Shown piece by piece: positions 53,024 through 60,852 of a stretch of DNA of 61,772 nt; within the stretch, counting starts at the first letter, position 1; the number at the start of each line of letters is the position of its first letter. The position numbers and the translations under genes were made by a program. The notes beneath the pieces are model-generated. The model saw only the letters and a list, made by a program, of their open reading frames with translations, was not told the origin of the DNA and did not search any database. This stretch comes from CAYNFS01 sp964396685 (GTDB lineage: Bacteria; Patescibacteriota; Doudnabacteria; UBA920; 2-01-FULL-46-14): contig CAYNFS010000006.1 in assembly GCA_964396685.1 (NCBI GenBank), forward strand, positions 1 through 61,772, in the 5' to 3' direction.

Positions 53024-53414
53024 TAGGGAATTGGCGGAAGAATGGTTTAAGAAAGCGGAAGAAGATCTTTCACTTGCAAAGGACCTGCTCAATCGAAAAG
53101 AATATTTTTCACACATTTGTTTTCTGGCACAGCAAGCCGGAGAGAAGTATTTGAAAGGGTTTTTGATATTTGATTCAAAAGAGTTTGAAAAGGTTCATGA
53201 TTTGGAACGGCTTATTGAGCTTACACGAGATAAAGGCCGCCCATTTTCGGGAATTGTGGAGGGGGCTAGTGTTCTTTCGACGTTTTACGTTCAAGCCAGA
53301 TACCCACTAGGCGAAACGCAAACAGGAATTACTTTCGATGATGCCCAGAAGGCTGTAACCTACGCAGACGAAATAAAAAGAATCGTCTTGAGCAAAACAA
53401 AAAAAGATGAATAG
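53013..53414 (+). CDS. HEPN-domain protein
   Basis: The 133-residue helical protein matches the HEPN family of PF05168 type: EEWFKKAEEDLSLAKDLL, FLAQQAGEKYLKGFLI, VHDLERLIELT and a later QARYPL. The RX4-6H RNase motif of HepT is not seen, so it may be a non-catalytic member or use other residues. It is coupled to the MNT gene upstream and overlaps the next gene start by eight bases. Confidence 0.83.
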   Translation: MGNNRELAEEWFKKAEEDLSLAKDLLNRKEYFSHICFLAQQAGEKYLKGFLIFDSKEFEKVHDLERLIELTRDKGRPFSGIVEGASVLSTFYVQARYPLGETQTGITFDDAQKAVTYADEIKRIVLSKTKKDE

Positions 53415-54507
53415 GTTCGTTCGTTTCCCCTATTGGTTTATCTTAATATTACTCGCCGCGTTTGCGGTGGGGTATTGGGTGTGGACAGAGTCGCTTCGCG
53501 ACGATCAAAGCGTTGTCCAGAACTTCCCTCCGTCCCCCCTCTTTTCCAAAGAGGGGCAGGGGGAGTTTGCGGGCTGGCAAACTTACCGCAATGAGGAGTA
53601 TGGGTTTGAAGTTGCGTGGATTGATTCGTGGAATGCATGGAAGGACTACACGGTGTTTGAAGAGCAATTAATAAATAATGCTGGCAAAGATTTTATTTTT
53701 GCAGTTCCTATAGCCGCCTCTAACATTTCAGAAAACTATTTTAGGGCATTCAAGATTCGTGTTTTTTTGAAAGAGGCATCCGGCAGCTTCTTATCAGAGG
53801 GGTACACATATCTTAATACTGATGGCATTCATAATTTTTATTACGCAATCGCACAAGATGCACCAGCAGGAATGGATGTCAAGAAGTTAAATATAGTGAA
53901 CGTAATTGGATCGGTGAAAATCTTGACCGACAAATCTGGAACTGAATCACCAGGGTGGAAGAAGTACGGATTTGAATTTCAATATCCAAAATCGTGGGGA
54001 GAAGTTGAATTTGGAGAAGCATTCGCGTCGGATTCTAAATTTGTATATGTTAGAGGACTTAAAAAACCAGATACAGGCGGTAGATTCGTGGGTAACTTTA
54101 CGGGAAACGAGAAATGTGGATTTGGCGGCGTTACGACTGATTATGGATACGGCAGTGGCCCAGATTTTTATGGCTTTGCAGGATGGAGTGAAGAAAACGG
54201 CCGCTACTATTCCCTTTGGCCTGATGAAACAATCCGTGCCCCAAACCTGAAATATGTCACTGAAATTGTCGCCGATGACGTTATTGACATCAGCACTGGC
54301 AAAGCACTGGTTTTTGACACAAGGCCAAGTGCAAGCAATGAAGACGAATATTCACTTGATTTAGTTTTAAGAGCTCTAATCAATCTTCCAGGGCCTGTAT
54401 TTAATGGGCTATCGATTTTTTGTTACACTTTAACGGAATCTCCAGTATCTTCTGAAGACCGTCAAGGATTTTATCAAATCCTCTCCACCTTCAGATTTAT
54501 TGAATAA
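53407..54507 (+). CDS. Large membrane-anchored PsbP-like protein with two signature domains
   Basis: The 366-residue protein starts with FPYWFILILLAAFAVGYWVW, continues with a repeat-derived linker (PPSPLFSKEGQGEF), and has a first GWQTYRNEEYGFEV domain and a second GWKKYGFEFQYPKSWGEVEF domain from about residue 181. The end, ILSTFRFIE, is shared with its paralogs. It is the longest member of the set in this window and the only one with two domains. Likely surface-exposed; function unknown. Confidence 0.8.
   Translation: MNRFVRFPYWFILILLAAFAVGYWVWTESLRDDQSVVQNFPPSPLFSKEGQGEFAGWQTYRNEEYGFEVAWIDSWNAWKDYTVFEEQLINNAGKDFIFAVPIAASNISENYFRAFKIRVFLKEASGSFLSEGYTYLNTDGIHNFYYAIAQDAPAGMDVKKLNIVNVIGSVKILTDKSGTESPGWKKYGFEFQYPKSWGEVEFGEAFASDSKFVYVRGLKKPDTGGRFVGNFTGNEKCGFGGVTTDYGYGSGPDFYGFAGWSEENGRYYSLWPDETIRAPNLKYVTEIVADDVIDISTGKALVFDTRPSASNEDEYSLDLVLRALINLPGPVFNGLSIFCYTLTESPVSSEDRQGFYQILSTFRFIE
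53526..53565 (+). repeat. Palindromic repeat inserted in frame in the PsbP-like gene
   Basis: Same element and same position in the protein as 47784-47819, so the insertion predates the duplication of these two genes. Confidence 0.85.
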
Positions 54508-54570
54508 GTATTTCATGATTTGCAATAAGTTAATTGATGGCTGAGCGAAGTCGAAGCCATAAACAAAAAG

Positions 54571-54834
54571 ATGACATGGAAATGGTATGTTTATATTATC
54601 GAATGCGTGGGCGGTTCTTATTACACTGGCCGAACATGGAATCCTGATGATCGTTGGATGCAGCATTTATCAAAACTCGGTTCCAAATATACAGCTAAAC
54701 ACACACCGAAGAAAGTCGTCTATATGGAAGAATACGAGAATTTTGAAGAAGCCAGCTTAAGAGAGAAGCAAATCAAAGGCTGGACCAGGGCAAAAAAAGA
54801 AAAATTAATTCGGGGGGAATGGAGTAGGTGGTGA
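54571..54834 (+). CDS. GIY-YIG family (UPF0213-like) small nuclease
   Basis: The 87-residue protein is a single GIY-YIG domain: WYVYIIECVGGSYYTGRTWN with the conserved Tyr and Arg, then the Glu-containing EEASLREKQIKGWTRAKKEKLI. These stand-alone domains are predicted structure-specific DNA nucleases and often travel with mobile DNA. It lies between two short repeats (54539-54560 and 54836-54857). Confidence 0.9.
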   Translation: MTWKWYVYIIECVGGSYYTGRTWNPDDRWMQHLSKLGSKYTAKHTPKKVVYMEEYENFEEASLREKQIKGWTRAKKEKLIRGEWSRW

Positions 54835-54835
54835 C

Positions 54836-54857
54836 CCTTCGACAGGCTCAGGGATCA
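54836..54857. repeat. 'cccttcgacaggctcaggga' repeat
   Basis: Same element as the one inside the PfkB gene; related gctgagcgaagtcgaagcc lies at 54540-54558. Confidence 0.75.
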
Positions 54858-54870
54858 CCAAACTCTTAAT

Positions 54871-56103
54871 ATGAACCTACGAACTCTCAAATCTCTCGAT
54901 GTTTCAAACAAGACCGTCTTGGTGCGCGCGGGTTTTGACGTGCCGCTTAAAGACGGCAGAGTAGAAGATGAGACGCGCATCAGGGATGCCGTCCCGACTG
55001 TTAAGTATCTCGCGCAACATAATGCCAAAGTTATTTTGATCGCGCATTTGGGAAGACCCGAAGGGTGGGACGAAAAATTTAGCCTAGAGCCGGTTGCTCG
55101 CAGCCTTGCTGACCTTTTGCAAAGAAAACTGATTATTATTTCCGAAGAGAAAAGCAGACTGCCGGAATACGCGATTCCTCATCTGTATTTCATCAAGCTT
55201 GATATAGAAAAAAATGATGTTAAGACACTGCTTTCGCAGATGCGGCCGGCGGACATTGCGCTTCTTGAAAATTTACGATTCTACGGAGGCGAAAAGAAAA
55301 ATGACCCGGAGTTTGCCCAAAAGCTTGCCTCTCTTGCCGACGCATATGTCAACGAAGCTTTTTCCAATTCCCACCGGGACGACGCCTCCATGACCGCAGT
55401 TGCCAAGCTTTTACCGCGAGCGGCAGGATTAAGTCTAGAGAAAGAGATTTTGGCCCTAGAACGGCTTTTGTATCATCCCGTAAAGCCTTTGGTAGTCATG
55501 ATCGGAGGCGTAAAGCTTGCGGAAAAAGCGCCGGCCATCGGCAACTTGGCAAAAATCGCGGATAATTTTTTGCTGGGCGGAGGATTGGCGAACTTATTTT
55601 TGAAAGTAGTCGGCTACGAAATCGGCAAATCCGTGATTTCCCGCGACAAACAGGACGACCGGCTTGGCCGCGAGCTTTGGCGCAACTACAAGGATAAAAT
55701 CAGACTGCCGGTTGATGCGGTGGTTAGTCATAACCTGGAAGGAGAGCCGGAAGTCGTAAAAGTTGACAAAGTTAAACCAAGCCAGATGGTCCTGGATATC
55801 GGGCCTGAAACGATTAGAGAATACAGCAAGCATTTGAAAGCCGGAAAAACGCTTTTGTGGAACGGCCCTTTAGGGTATTTTGAGCGCAAGGCTTTTTCTC
55901 ATGGGACGCTGGCGCTGGGGCGCTTGTTTGCCTCGCGCGGCCGCGGGAAAGCGTATGCCGTCGCAGGAGGCGGGGAAACGCTCGAAGCTATTGCAAGAGT
56001 AAAACTAGGTTCAAGCATTGATCATATTTCGACCGGAGGCGGGGCCATGCTGGAATTTTTAGCTGGCACATCTCTTCCGGCAATTCAAGTTTTGTATGAT
56101 TAG
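54871..56103 (+). CDS. pgk: Phosphoglycerate kinase
   Basis: The 410-residue enzyme makes ATP from 1,3-bisphosphoglycerate. Substrate residues are seen in VLVRAGFDVPLKDGRVEDETRI, the HLGRPEG motif and ENLRFYGGEKKN. The C-terminal nucleotide site has LLWNGPLGYFE and VAGGGETLEAI, ending STGGGAMLEFLAG. Length is normal. It overlaps gpmI by eight bases, so the two lower-glycolysis steps are coupled. Confidence 0.98.
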   Translation: MNLRTLKSLDVSNKTVLVRAGFDVPLKDGRVEDETRIRDAVPTVKYLAQHNAKVILIAHLGRPEGWDEKFSLEPVARSLADLLQRKLIIISEEKSRLPEYAIPHLYFIKLDIEKNDVKTLLSQMRPADIALLENLRFYGGEKKNDPEFAQKLASLADAYVNEAFSNSHRDDASMTAVAKLLPRAAGLSLEKEILALERLLYHPVKPLVVMIGGVKLAEKAPAIGNLAKIADNFLLGGGLANLFLKVVGYEIGKSVISRDKQDDRLGRELWRNYKDKIRLPVDAVVSHNLEGEPEVVKVDKVKPSQMVLDIGPETIREYSKHLKAGKTLLWNGPLGYFERKAFSHGTLALGRLFASRGRGKAYAVAGGGETLEAIARVKLGSSIDHISTGGGAMLEFLAGTSLPAIQVLYD

Positions 56104-57703
56104 TTTCAAACAGGCGGTTTTGGTTATTTTGGACGGTTTTGGGGTGGCTTCTCCTTCCGAGGGCAATGCCGTAACCCAGGCAAACCCCGAGAACCTAAAC
56201 TTTCTGATTAATCATTACCCGGCTACGACTCTTCAGGCCTCTGGCCCCTCTGTCGGGCTTCCCTGGGGGGAGCGCGGGAATTCGGAAGTGGGACACTTGA
56301 ATCTCGGAGCCGGTCGTGTTGTCAGTCAAGATTTGCCGCGCATCAACCAGTCCATATCCAGCGGCCAATTTTATAAAAATCCCAGCCTTTTGGCGGCGGT
56401 TGAGCATGTCAAAAAAAATCGTTCCAAACTGCACTTTGTGGGATTGGTAAGCCCGGGCGGCGTGCACAGTTCCGAGGAGCATCTTTACGCGCTTCTTGCT
56501 CTTGCCAAAGATCATAAGCTGGAAAAGGTTTTCGTTCACATGTTTACTGACGGCAGGGATACGCCGCCAAAAGTTGCGCTTGAAAGCCTGGACCGCCTTT
56601 CACGCAAGCTGTTGGAAGCAGCCCGAGGAAAGGTTGCGAGTGTAACGGGGAGATTTTTCGCCATGGATCGGGGCGGACACTGGGAAGTTACAGAAGCGAC
56701 ATACCAGGCGCTGGTTTTTGGCGAAGGAGAAAAAGCGCGCTCGGCAAGAGAGGCGATTCTTTCAAATTACGAGAAACAGATTTTTGACGAGGTGATTCCG
56801 CCGAACGTGATCCTGTCAGGAGCGGGAGAACCGGTCGGCAGAATTGAAGATGGAGATGCGGTAGTATTTTTCAATTTTCGACCTGACAGGGCAATTCAGC
56901 TTACCCGCGCTTTCACAGATCCGGCATTTGACAAATTTTCGAAAAAATTTCCCTTTCTGCAGAATATGTACTATGCGACCATGACCCAATATGAGCCGAA
57001 TTTGGGAGTAGCCGTGGCATTTCCGCCCATGGAAATACGCAAGGGGTTAAGCGAAGTCATAAGCCTTGAGAATCTGACTCAATTTCACATTGCCGAGTCG
57101 GAAAAGTACGCGCACGTAACCTCGTTTTTTAACGGCGGGCGGCAAGAACCGTGGCCGGGGGAGGAACGGGAAATTATCACCTCGCCGGCGGCTTATCAGA
57201 AGCGCTACGAAGATGTGCCGGAAATGAGTATAGCGAAAGTTGCCCGGAGACTCTCGGAAAAGGTCGAAACCGGTGTACATTTCATTTTGGCGAACATTGC
57301 CAACCCCGATATGGTGGGACACACGGCCAACAGAGACGCTTGCGTCAAGGCGATCCAGGCGGTGGACAAAAATTTGGGTATAATTTTTAAAGCGGCGTTT
57401 GAACAGGAGGCTTGTCTGGTCATCACGGCAGATCACGGAAACATTGAGCAGGTTTTGGATTTGCGCACGGGACAGCCTGACAAGGAGCATTCGTTAAATC
57501 CCGTCCCGTTGGTCGTGGCGGGAAAGGGTTTGGAACTTAAGTTCCCAAGACAAAACGGCTACCTTGAATTGCCGCCGGTGGTTCCCGAGGGGGTCTTATC
57601 AGACGTATCTCCGACAATACTGGATTTGCTTGGAATCAAAAAGCCTGAAGAGATGACTTCCATTTCTTTAATGCCTGTGTTGCTCAAACAAATCAATGCG
57701 TAA
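56096..57703 (+). CDS. gpmI: 2,3-bisphosphoglycerate-independent phosphoglycerate mutase
   Basis: The 535-residue enzyme interconverts 3- and 2-phosphoglycerate using two manganese ions. The N-terminal LVILDGFGVA and the catalytic Ser in GERGNSEVGHLNLGAGR, the substrate residues in FTDGRDTPPKVA, and the metal ligands in ADHGNIEQV and KEHSLNPVP are present. It overlaps pgk upstream and recJ downstream by eight bases each. Confidence 0.97.
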   Translation: MISFKQAVLVILDGFGVASPSEGNAVTQANPENLNFLINHYPATTLQASGPSVGLPWGERGNSEVGHLNLGAGRVVSQDLPRINQSISSGQFYKNPSLLAAVEHVKKNRSKLHFVGLVSPGGVHSSEEHLYALLALAKDHKLEKVFVHMFTDGRDTPPKVALESLDRLSRKLLEAARGKVASVTGRFFAMDRGGHWEVTEATYQALVFGEGEKARSAREAILSNYEKQIFDEVIPPNVILSGAGEPVGRIEDGDAVVFFNFRPDRAIQLTRAFTDPAFDKFSKKFPFLQNMYYATMTQYEPNLGVAVAFPPMEIRKGLSEVISLENLTQFHIAESEKYAHVTSFFNGGRQEPWPGEEREIITSPAAYQKRYEDVPEMSIAKVARRLSEKVETGVHFILANIANPDMVGHTANRDACVKAIQAVDKNLGIIFKAAFEQEACLVITADHGNIEQVLDLRTGQPDKEHSLNPVPLVVAGKGLELKFPRQNGYLELPPVVPEGVLSDVSPTILDLLGIKKPEEMTSISLMPVLLKQINA

Positions 57704-59432
57704 GCTCTGGAAATCAAAGCTAAAAGTAACAGGCGGCATACTGGACCAGCTTCTTGCCAATCGCGGAATTGGTAATCCGCAGAGCATTGCGGATTTTTTG
57801 AATCCAAAATATGAAGCTTTGCACGATCCTTTTCTTTTGCGGGATATGGACAAAGCCGCCTCGAGGGTTAAGCAGGCTCTTGAAAGACAGGAGCAAATTA
57901 CAATTTATGCAGACTACGATGCCGATGCTGTGACGGCCGCCGCCGTGCTTATCAGATTTTTTCGCAGTTTAGGCCACGAAAAAATCAATTATTACATTCC
58001 TAACAGGTATTCGGAAGGATACGGGGTCAATGCAGAGGCCGTAGCGCAAATCGCGCGGGGAGGGACGGGCTTGATTATCACAGTTGATTGCGGAATAAAC
58101 GCGAATGACTCGGTAAAAATAGCCGGTTCTTTGGGTACGGATGCCATCATCACCGACCACCACCAGCCGACCGGAGAACTGCCGGAAGCGGTTGCCGTCG
58201 TCAATCCGCATCGGGAAGATGACAAGTATCCGTTTAAGGACTTGACCGGCGTGGGCGTGGCGTTTAAGCTTGTGCAGGCTATTCAGAACGTCATTGCGAG
58301 CGAAGCGAAGCAATCTATACGCCAAGAGATTGCTTCGTCGCAAGCTCCTCGCAATGACAATTCCGAGTGGATCAAGTGGCTTTTGGATCTGGTAGCCATT
58401 GGCACGGTCGCGGATTGTCAGAGCTTACTCGGGGAGAACCGGATTTTCGTCAAATGGGGAATCCACGTCCTGCAAAAGACAAGATGGCCTGGCCTGCGCG
58501 AGCTTCTCAAAGTCGCGGGTCTGCATAATTCAGAGCTGGATACTTATAAAATCGGTTTTATGATAGCTCCCCGTATCAACGCGGCAGGAAGAATTGAGCA
58601 TGCCAATTTGGCTTTGGAGCTTCTCTTGACTGATGAAGAGGAGGAAGCGCGCAAGCTTGCGATTAAACTTAACGAGCTAAACCGCCATCGTCAGGAGCTT
58701 ACGGAACAAGTTTTAAGCGAGGCCAGAGAACAGCTTGCCGGAAATTCTGACCGCAAAATTTTGCTTGCGGCCGGAGAAAACTGGCCAAAAGGGATCGTGG
58801 GACTGGTTGCGGGCAAGCTTACTGACGAGTTTTATCGGCCCGTTCTGGTTTTGGAAAAAAGTCAGGATGAAGCAACAGGCTCTGCCCGAAGCATTGCCAA
58901 TTTCAATATCATTGAAGCCATCAGTCAAAGCCGGGAAATTTTAGTTAAATACGGCGGACACCCGATGGCCGCCGGCTTTACTCTAAAAAGCGAGCATATT
59001 GAGGTTTTTTATAAAAACCTCCTGCTATATGCCGAATCAGCGCTTTCGGAAGAACTTTTGTCTCCCGTAATTTTTTATGATGCCGAGCTTACTTTGGATG
59101 ATGTCACCCCCGACCTTTTGGAAATTCTGCAAAAATTTGCGCCTTTCGGACAAGGCAATCCCCGGCCGAGATTTCGGATAAACAATCTTGTTTTGTCCAA
59201 CACTTCCGCAATCGGCAACGATAAAAAACATCTGCGCCTCTATGTCGGTTCGGATTCAGGCAAAATGATCCAATGCATTGGTTTCAATATGGGATTTTGG
59301 GCGGAAAAACTGGGGAACGGCCGGCTGATAGATATAATTTGTGAACCGCAATGGAACGAGTGGAACGGCACCCGCCAGATTCAATTAAAGATTGTCGATT
59401 TGAATTTTGCCCAGAATATTCGCGCGGAATAG
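57696..59432 (+). CDS. recJ: Single-stranded-DNA exonuclease RecJ with repeat-derived insertion
   Basis: The 578-residue protein is RecJ, a 5'-3' exonuclease of DNA repair. It has the DHH-family motifs YADYDADAVTAAAVL, ITVDCGIN and ITDHHQPTG, the DHHA1 glycine-rich motif (YGGHPMAAGF) and the C-terminal OB part (FAPFGQGNPRPRF). Residues about 199-222 (VIASEAKQSIRQEIASSQAP...) are the translation of the gtcattgcgagcgaagc palindromic repeat (58290-58358), inserted without breaking the frame. It overlaps gpmI by eight bases. Confidence 0.96.
   Translation: MRKLWKSKLKVTGGILDQLLANRGIGNPQSIADFLNPKYEALHDPFLLRDMDKAASRVKQALERQEQITIYADYDADAVTAAAVLIRFFRSLGHEKINYYIPNRYSEGYGVNAEAVAQIARGGTGLIITVDCGINANDSVKIAGSLGTDAIITDHHQPTGELPEAVAVVNPHREDDKYPFKDLTGVGVAFKLVQAIQNVIASEAKQSIRQEIASSQAPRNDNSEWIKWLLDLVAIGTVADCQSLLGENRIFVKWGIHVLQKTRWPGLRELLKVAGLHNSELDTYKIGFMIAPRINAAGRIEHANLALELLLTDEEEEARKLAIKLNELNRHRQELTEQVLSEAREQLAGNSDRKILLAAGENWPKGIVGLVAGKLTDEFYRPVLVLEKSQDEATGSARSIANFNIIEAISQSREILVKYGGHPMAAGFTLKSEHIEVFYKNLLLYAESALSEELLSPVIFYDAELTLDDVTPDLLEILQKFAPFGQGNPRPRFRINNLVLSNTSAIGNDKKHLRLYVGSDSGKMIQCIGFNMGFWAEKLGNGRLIDIICEPQWNEWNGTRQIQLKIVDLNFAQNIRAE
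58290..58358 (+). repeat. Palindromic repeat inserted in frame in recJ
   Basis: gtcattgcgagcgaagcgaa and its near complement (gattgcttcgtcgcaagctc, then gcaatgac) form a long hairpin. It contributes a multiple of three bases with no stop, between the DHH domain and the next conserved block. Confidence 0.9.
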
Positions 59433-59445
59433 AACAGTTCTCCGA

Positions 59446-59548
59446 ACTCAAAAATCAAATATCAAAGTGTAAAATGACAATGTAAAATTTAAAAATTTTA
59501 AGATTTTGATTTGTGATTTTGATTTTTGCACTTTGCATTTTACATTCT
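59446..59548. repeat. A+T-rich dispersed palindromic repeat before rnhA
   Basis: aaaatcaaatatcaaagtg-type words followed by tttgatttttgcacttt-type complements around ttaaaaattttaa. Same family as 3852-3960. Confidence 0.7.
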
Positions 59549-59574
59549 GATACAATCTTTGAAAATCAAGATGT

Positions 59575-60000
59575 ATGAGAGAATTGCCAATGTCTATAAA
59601 AGACAATAAACTTATAATATTTACCGACGGCGGAGCGCGGGGTAACCCCGGCCCGGCAGCGTACGGAGTCGTGATTTATGATTCTAAGCGCAAGCTTCTA
59701 AAGAAACTGGGCAAGTATCTGGGCGAGAGAACCAACAATGAAGCCGAGTACGAAGGAGTGATAGCGGGGCTGGAAGCGGCGCGAAAAATGGGCGCAAAAG
59801 AAATTGAATTTTATCTGGACAGCCAACTTGTCGTGCGCCAGCTAAAAGGGATCTACAAAGTCAAAGAGCCGCGCCTGCAGGCCCTGCTTCTTAAGGTGCG
59901 CAATTTAGAAACACATTTTAAAACAGTAAAATGTCATCACATCCCCCGCGAAAAAAACAAGCTCGCGGATAAGCTTGTAAATCAGTCGATTGAAAAATAG
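59575..60000 (+). CDS. rnhA: Ribonuclease HI family protein
   Basis: The 141-residue protein has the RNase H fold with the active-site acids: IIFTDGGARGNPGPAAYGVVI (Asp), NNEAEYEGVIAGLEAA (Glu), LDSQLVVRQL (Asp), and the C-terminal KLADKLVN (Asp). It lacks the basic protrusion of E. coli RNase HI, as short bacterial and archaeal forms do. It cleaves RNA in RNA/DNA hybrids. A second, different copy of its C-terminal codons lies downstream at 60787-60852. Confidence 0.93.
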   Translation: MRELPMSIKDNKLIIFTDGGARGNPGPAAYGVVIYDSKRKLLKKLGKYLGERTNNEAEYEGVIAGLEAARKMGAKEIEFYLDSQLVVRQLKGIYKVKEPRLQALLLKVRNLETHFKTVKCHHIPREKNKLADKLVNQSIEK

Positions 60001-60020
60001 AGAAACTTATCCATTTTATT

Positions 60021-60773
60021 ATGAGGTATTTTTTTAGTGAACATCCGTATTTATTTTTTGACTTTATATTGTTTTTCTTCTGGTTCCCACTTTTTCTGTT
60101 TAGACGCGATTTAAGAAAAGAGATGATATTTGCTGGTATCTTGGGGAGCATAGTGTCTATTACCAACATTCTTTTTATTCCCGAGTATTGGGCCCCTAAA
60201 TTTCTATTCTATATTCCTCTAGGGTTTGTTTTTTCAGCAAAAACTATGTTTATAGGAATAGGCATATCTTTGGAAGATTTGCTGTTTGGGTTTTTCTTGG
60301 CTGGTATCGCCGGGGTCGTATTTGAAATATTAGAGCGAAAGAAACTTAGAAGGATTCCTACTAGAAAGAATAATAGACACCTTGCTTCCATACTCGTTTT
60401 TTTTCTGCTTTTCTTTGGTCTAGAATTTATTTTTCCTCACGTAACTATTTATAATCATATTATTGCATTGATAACTGGAGCGGTCATTGTTGGCGCACAG
60501 AGAAGGGATCTAATTCCGCAGATTGTATTTTCAGGCTTGGTTTTCACAGTGTTTTACGTTCTTTTATTCTATGTAAGTGATTTTTTGTATAACGATATAC
60601 TTTATGCTACCAATTATAATCTTCAGAATCTGTTTGGTATTTATCTGTTCGGCATGCCGATTGAAGAAATGGTTTTTGCTTTCGGCGTTGGTGCTTTTGC
60701 ATCAGCTATATATGAATATTTACGTGGATATAAGACTGTTATATTTAGGACCGCAGATTTAAAAAGTAAATAA
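60021..60773 (+). CDS. Lycopene cyclase domain-containing integral membrane protein
   Basis: The 250-residue protein has about seven hydrophobic helices in two similar halves. Each half ends in an acidic motif: GISLEDLLFGFF in the first and GMPIEEMVFAFGVGAF in the second. That pattern matches the CrtYcd-type lycopene cyclase family, which cyclises linear carotenoids. No other carotenoid gene lies in the window, so the real substrate is open. It is A+T-richer than its neighbours and sits between rnhA and a leftover rnhA 3' end, so it looks inserted. Confidence 0.75.
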   Translation: MRYFFSEHPYLFFDFILFFFWFPLFLFRRDLRKEMIFAGILGSIVSITNILFIPEYWAPKFLFYIPLGFVFSAKTMFIGIGISLEDLLFGFFLAGIAGVVFEILERKKLRRIPTRKNNRHLASILVFFLLFFGLEFIFPHVTIYNHIIALITGAVIVGAQRRDLIPQIVFSGLVFTVFYVLLFYVSDFLYNDILYATNYNLQNLFGIYLFGMPIEEMVFAFGVGAFASAIYEYLRGYKTVIFRTADLKSK

Positions 60774-60786
60774 GTAAATATCAGTA

Positions 60787-60852
60787 AACCCCCGCGAAAA
60801 AAACAAGCTCGCCGACGAGCTGGTCAACGAGGAGATTGATAAAAATGCCTGA
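60787..60852 (+). pseudogene. Leftover 3' end of an rnhA gene
   Basis: Read in frame it gives NPRE-KNKLADELVNEEIDKNA-stop, matching the last codons of rnhA (PREKNKLADKLVNQSIEK). The first 24 bases are identical to 59943-59966. Its stop overlaps the ATG of the methyltransferase (ATGCCTGA), as expected of the former rnhA-methyltransferase junction. Confidence 0.8.
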
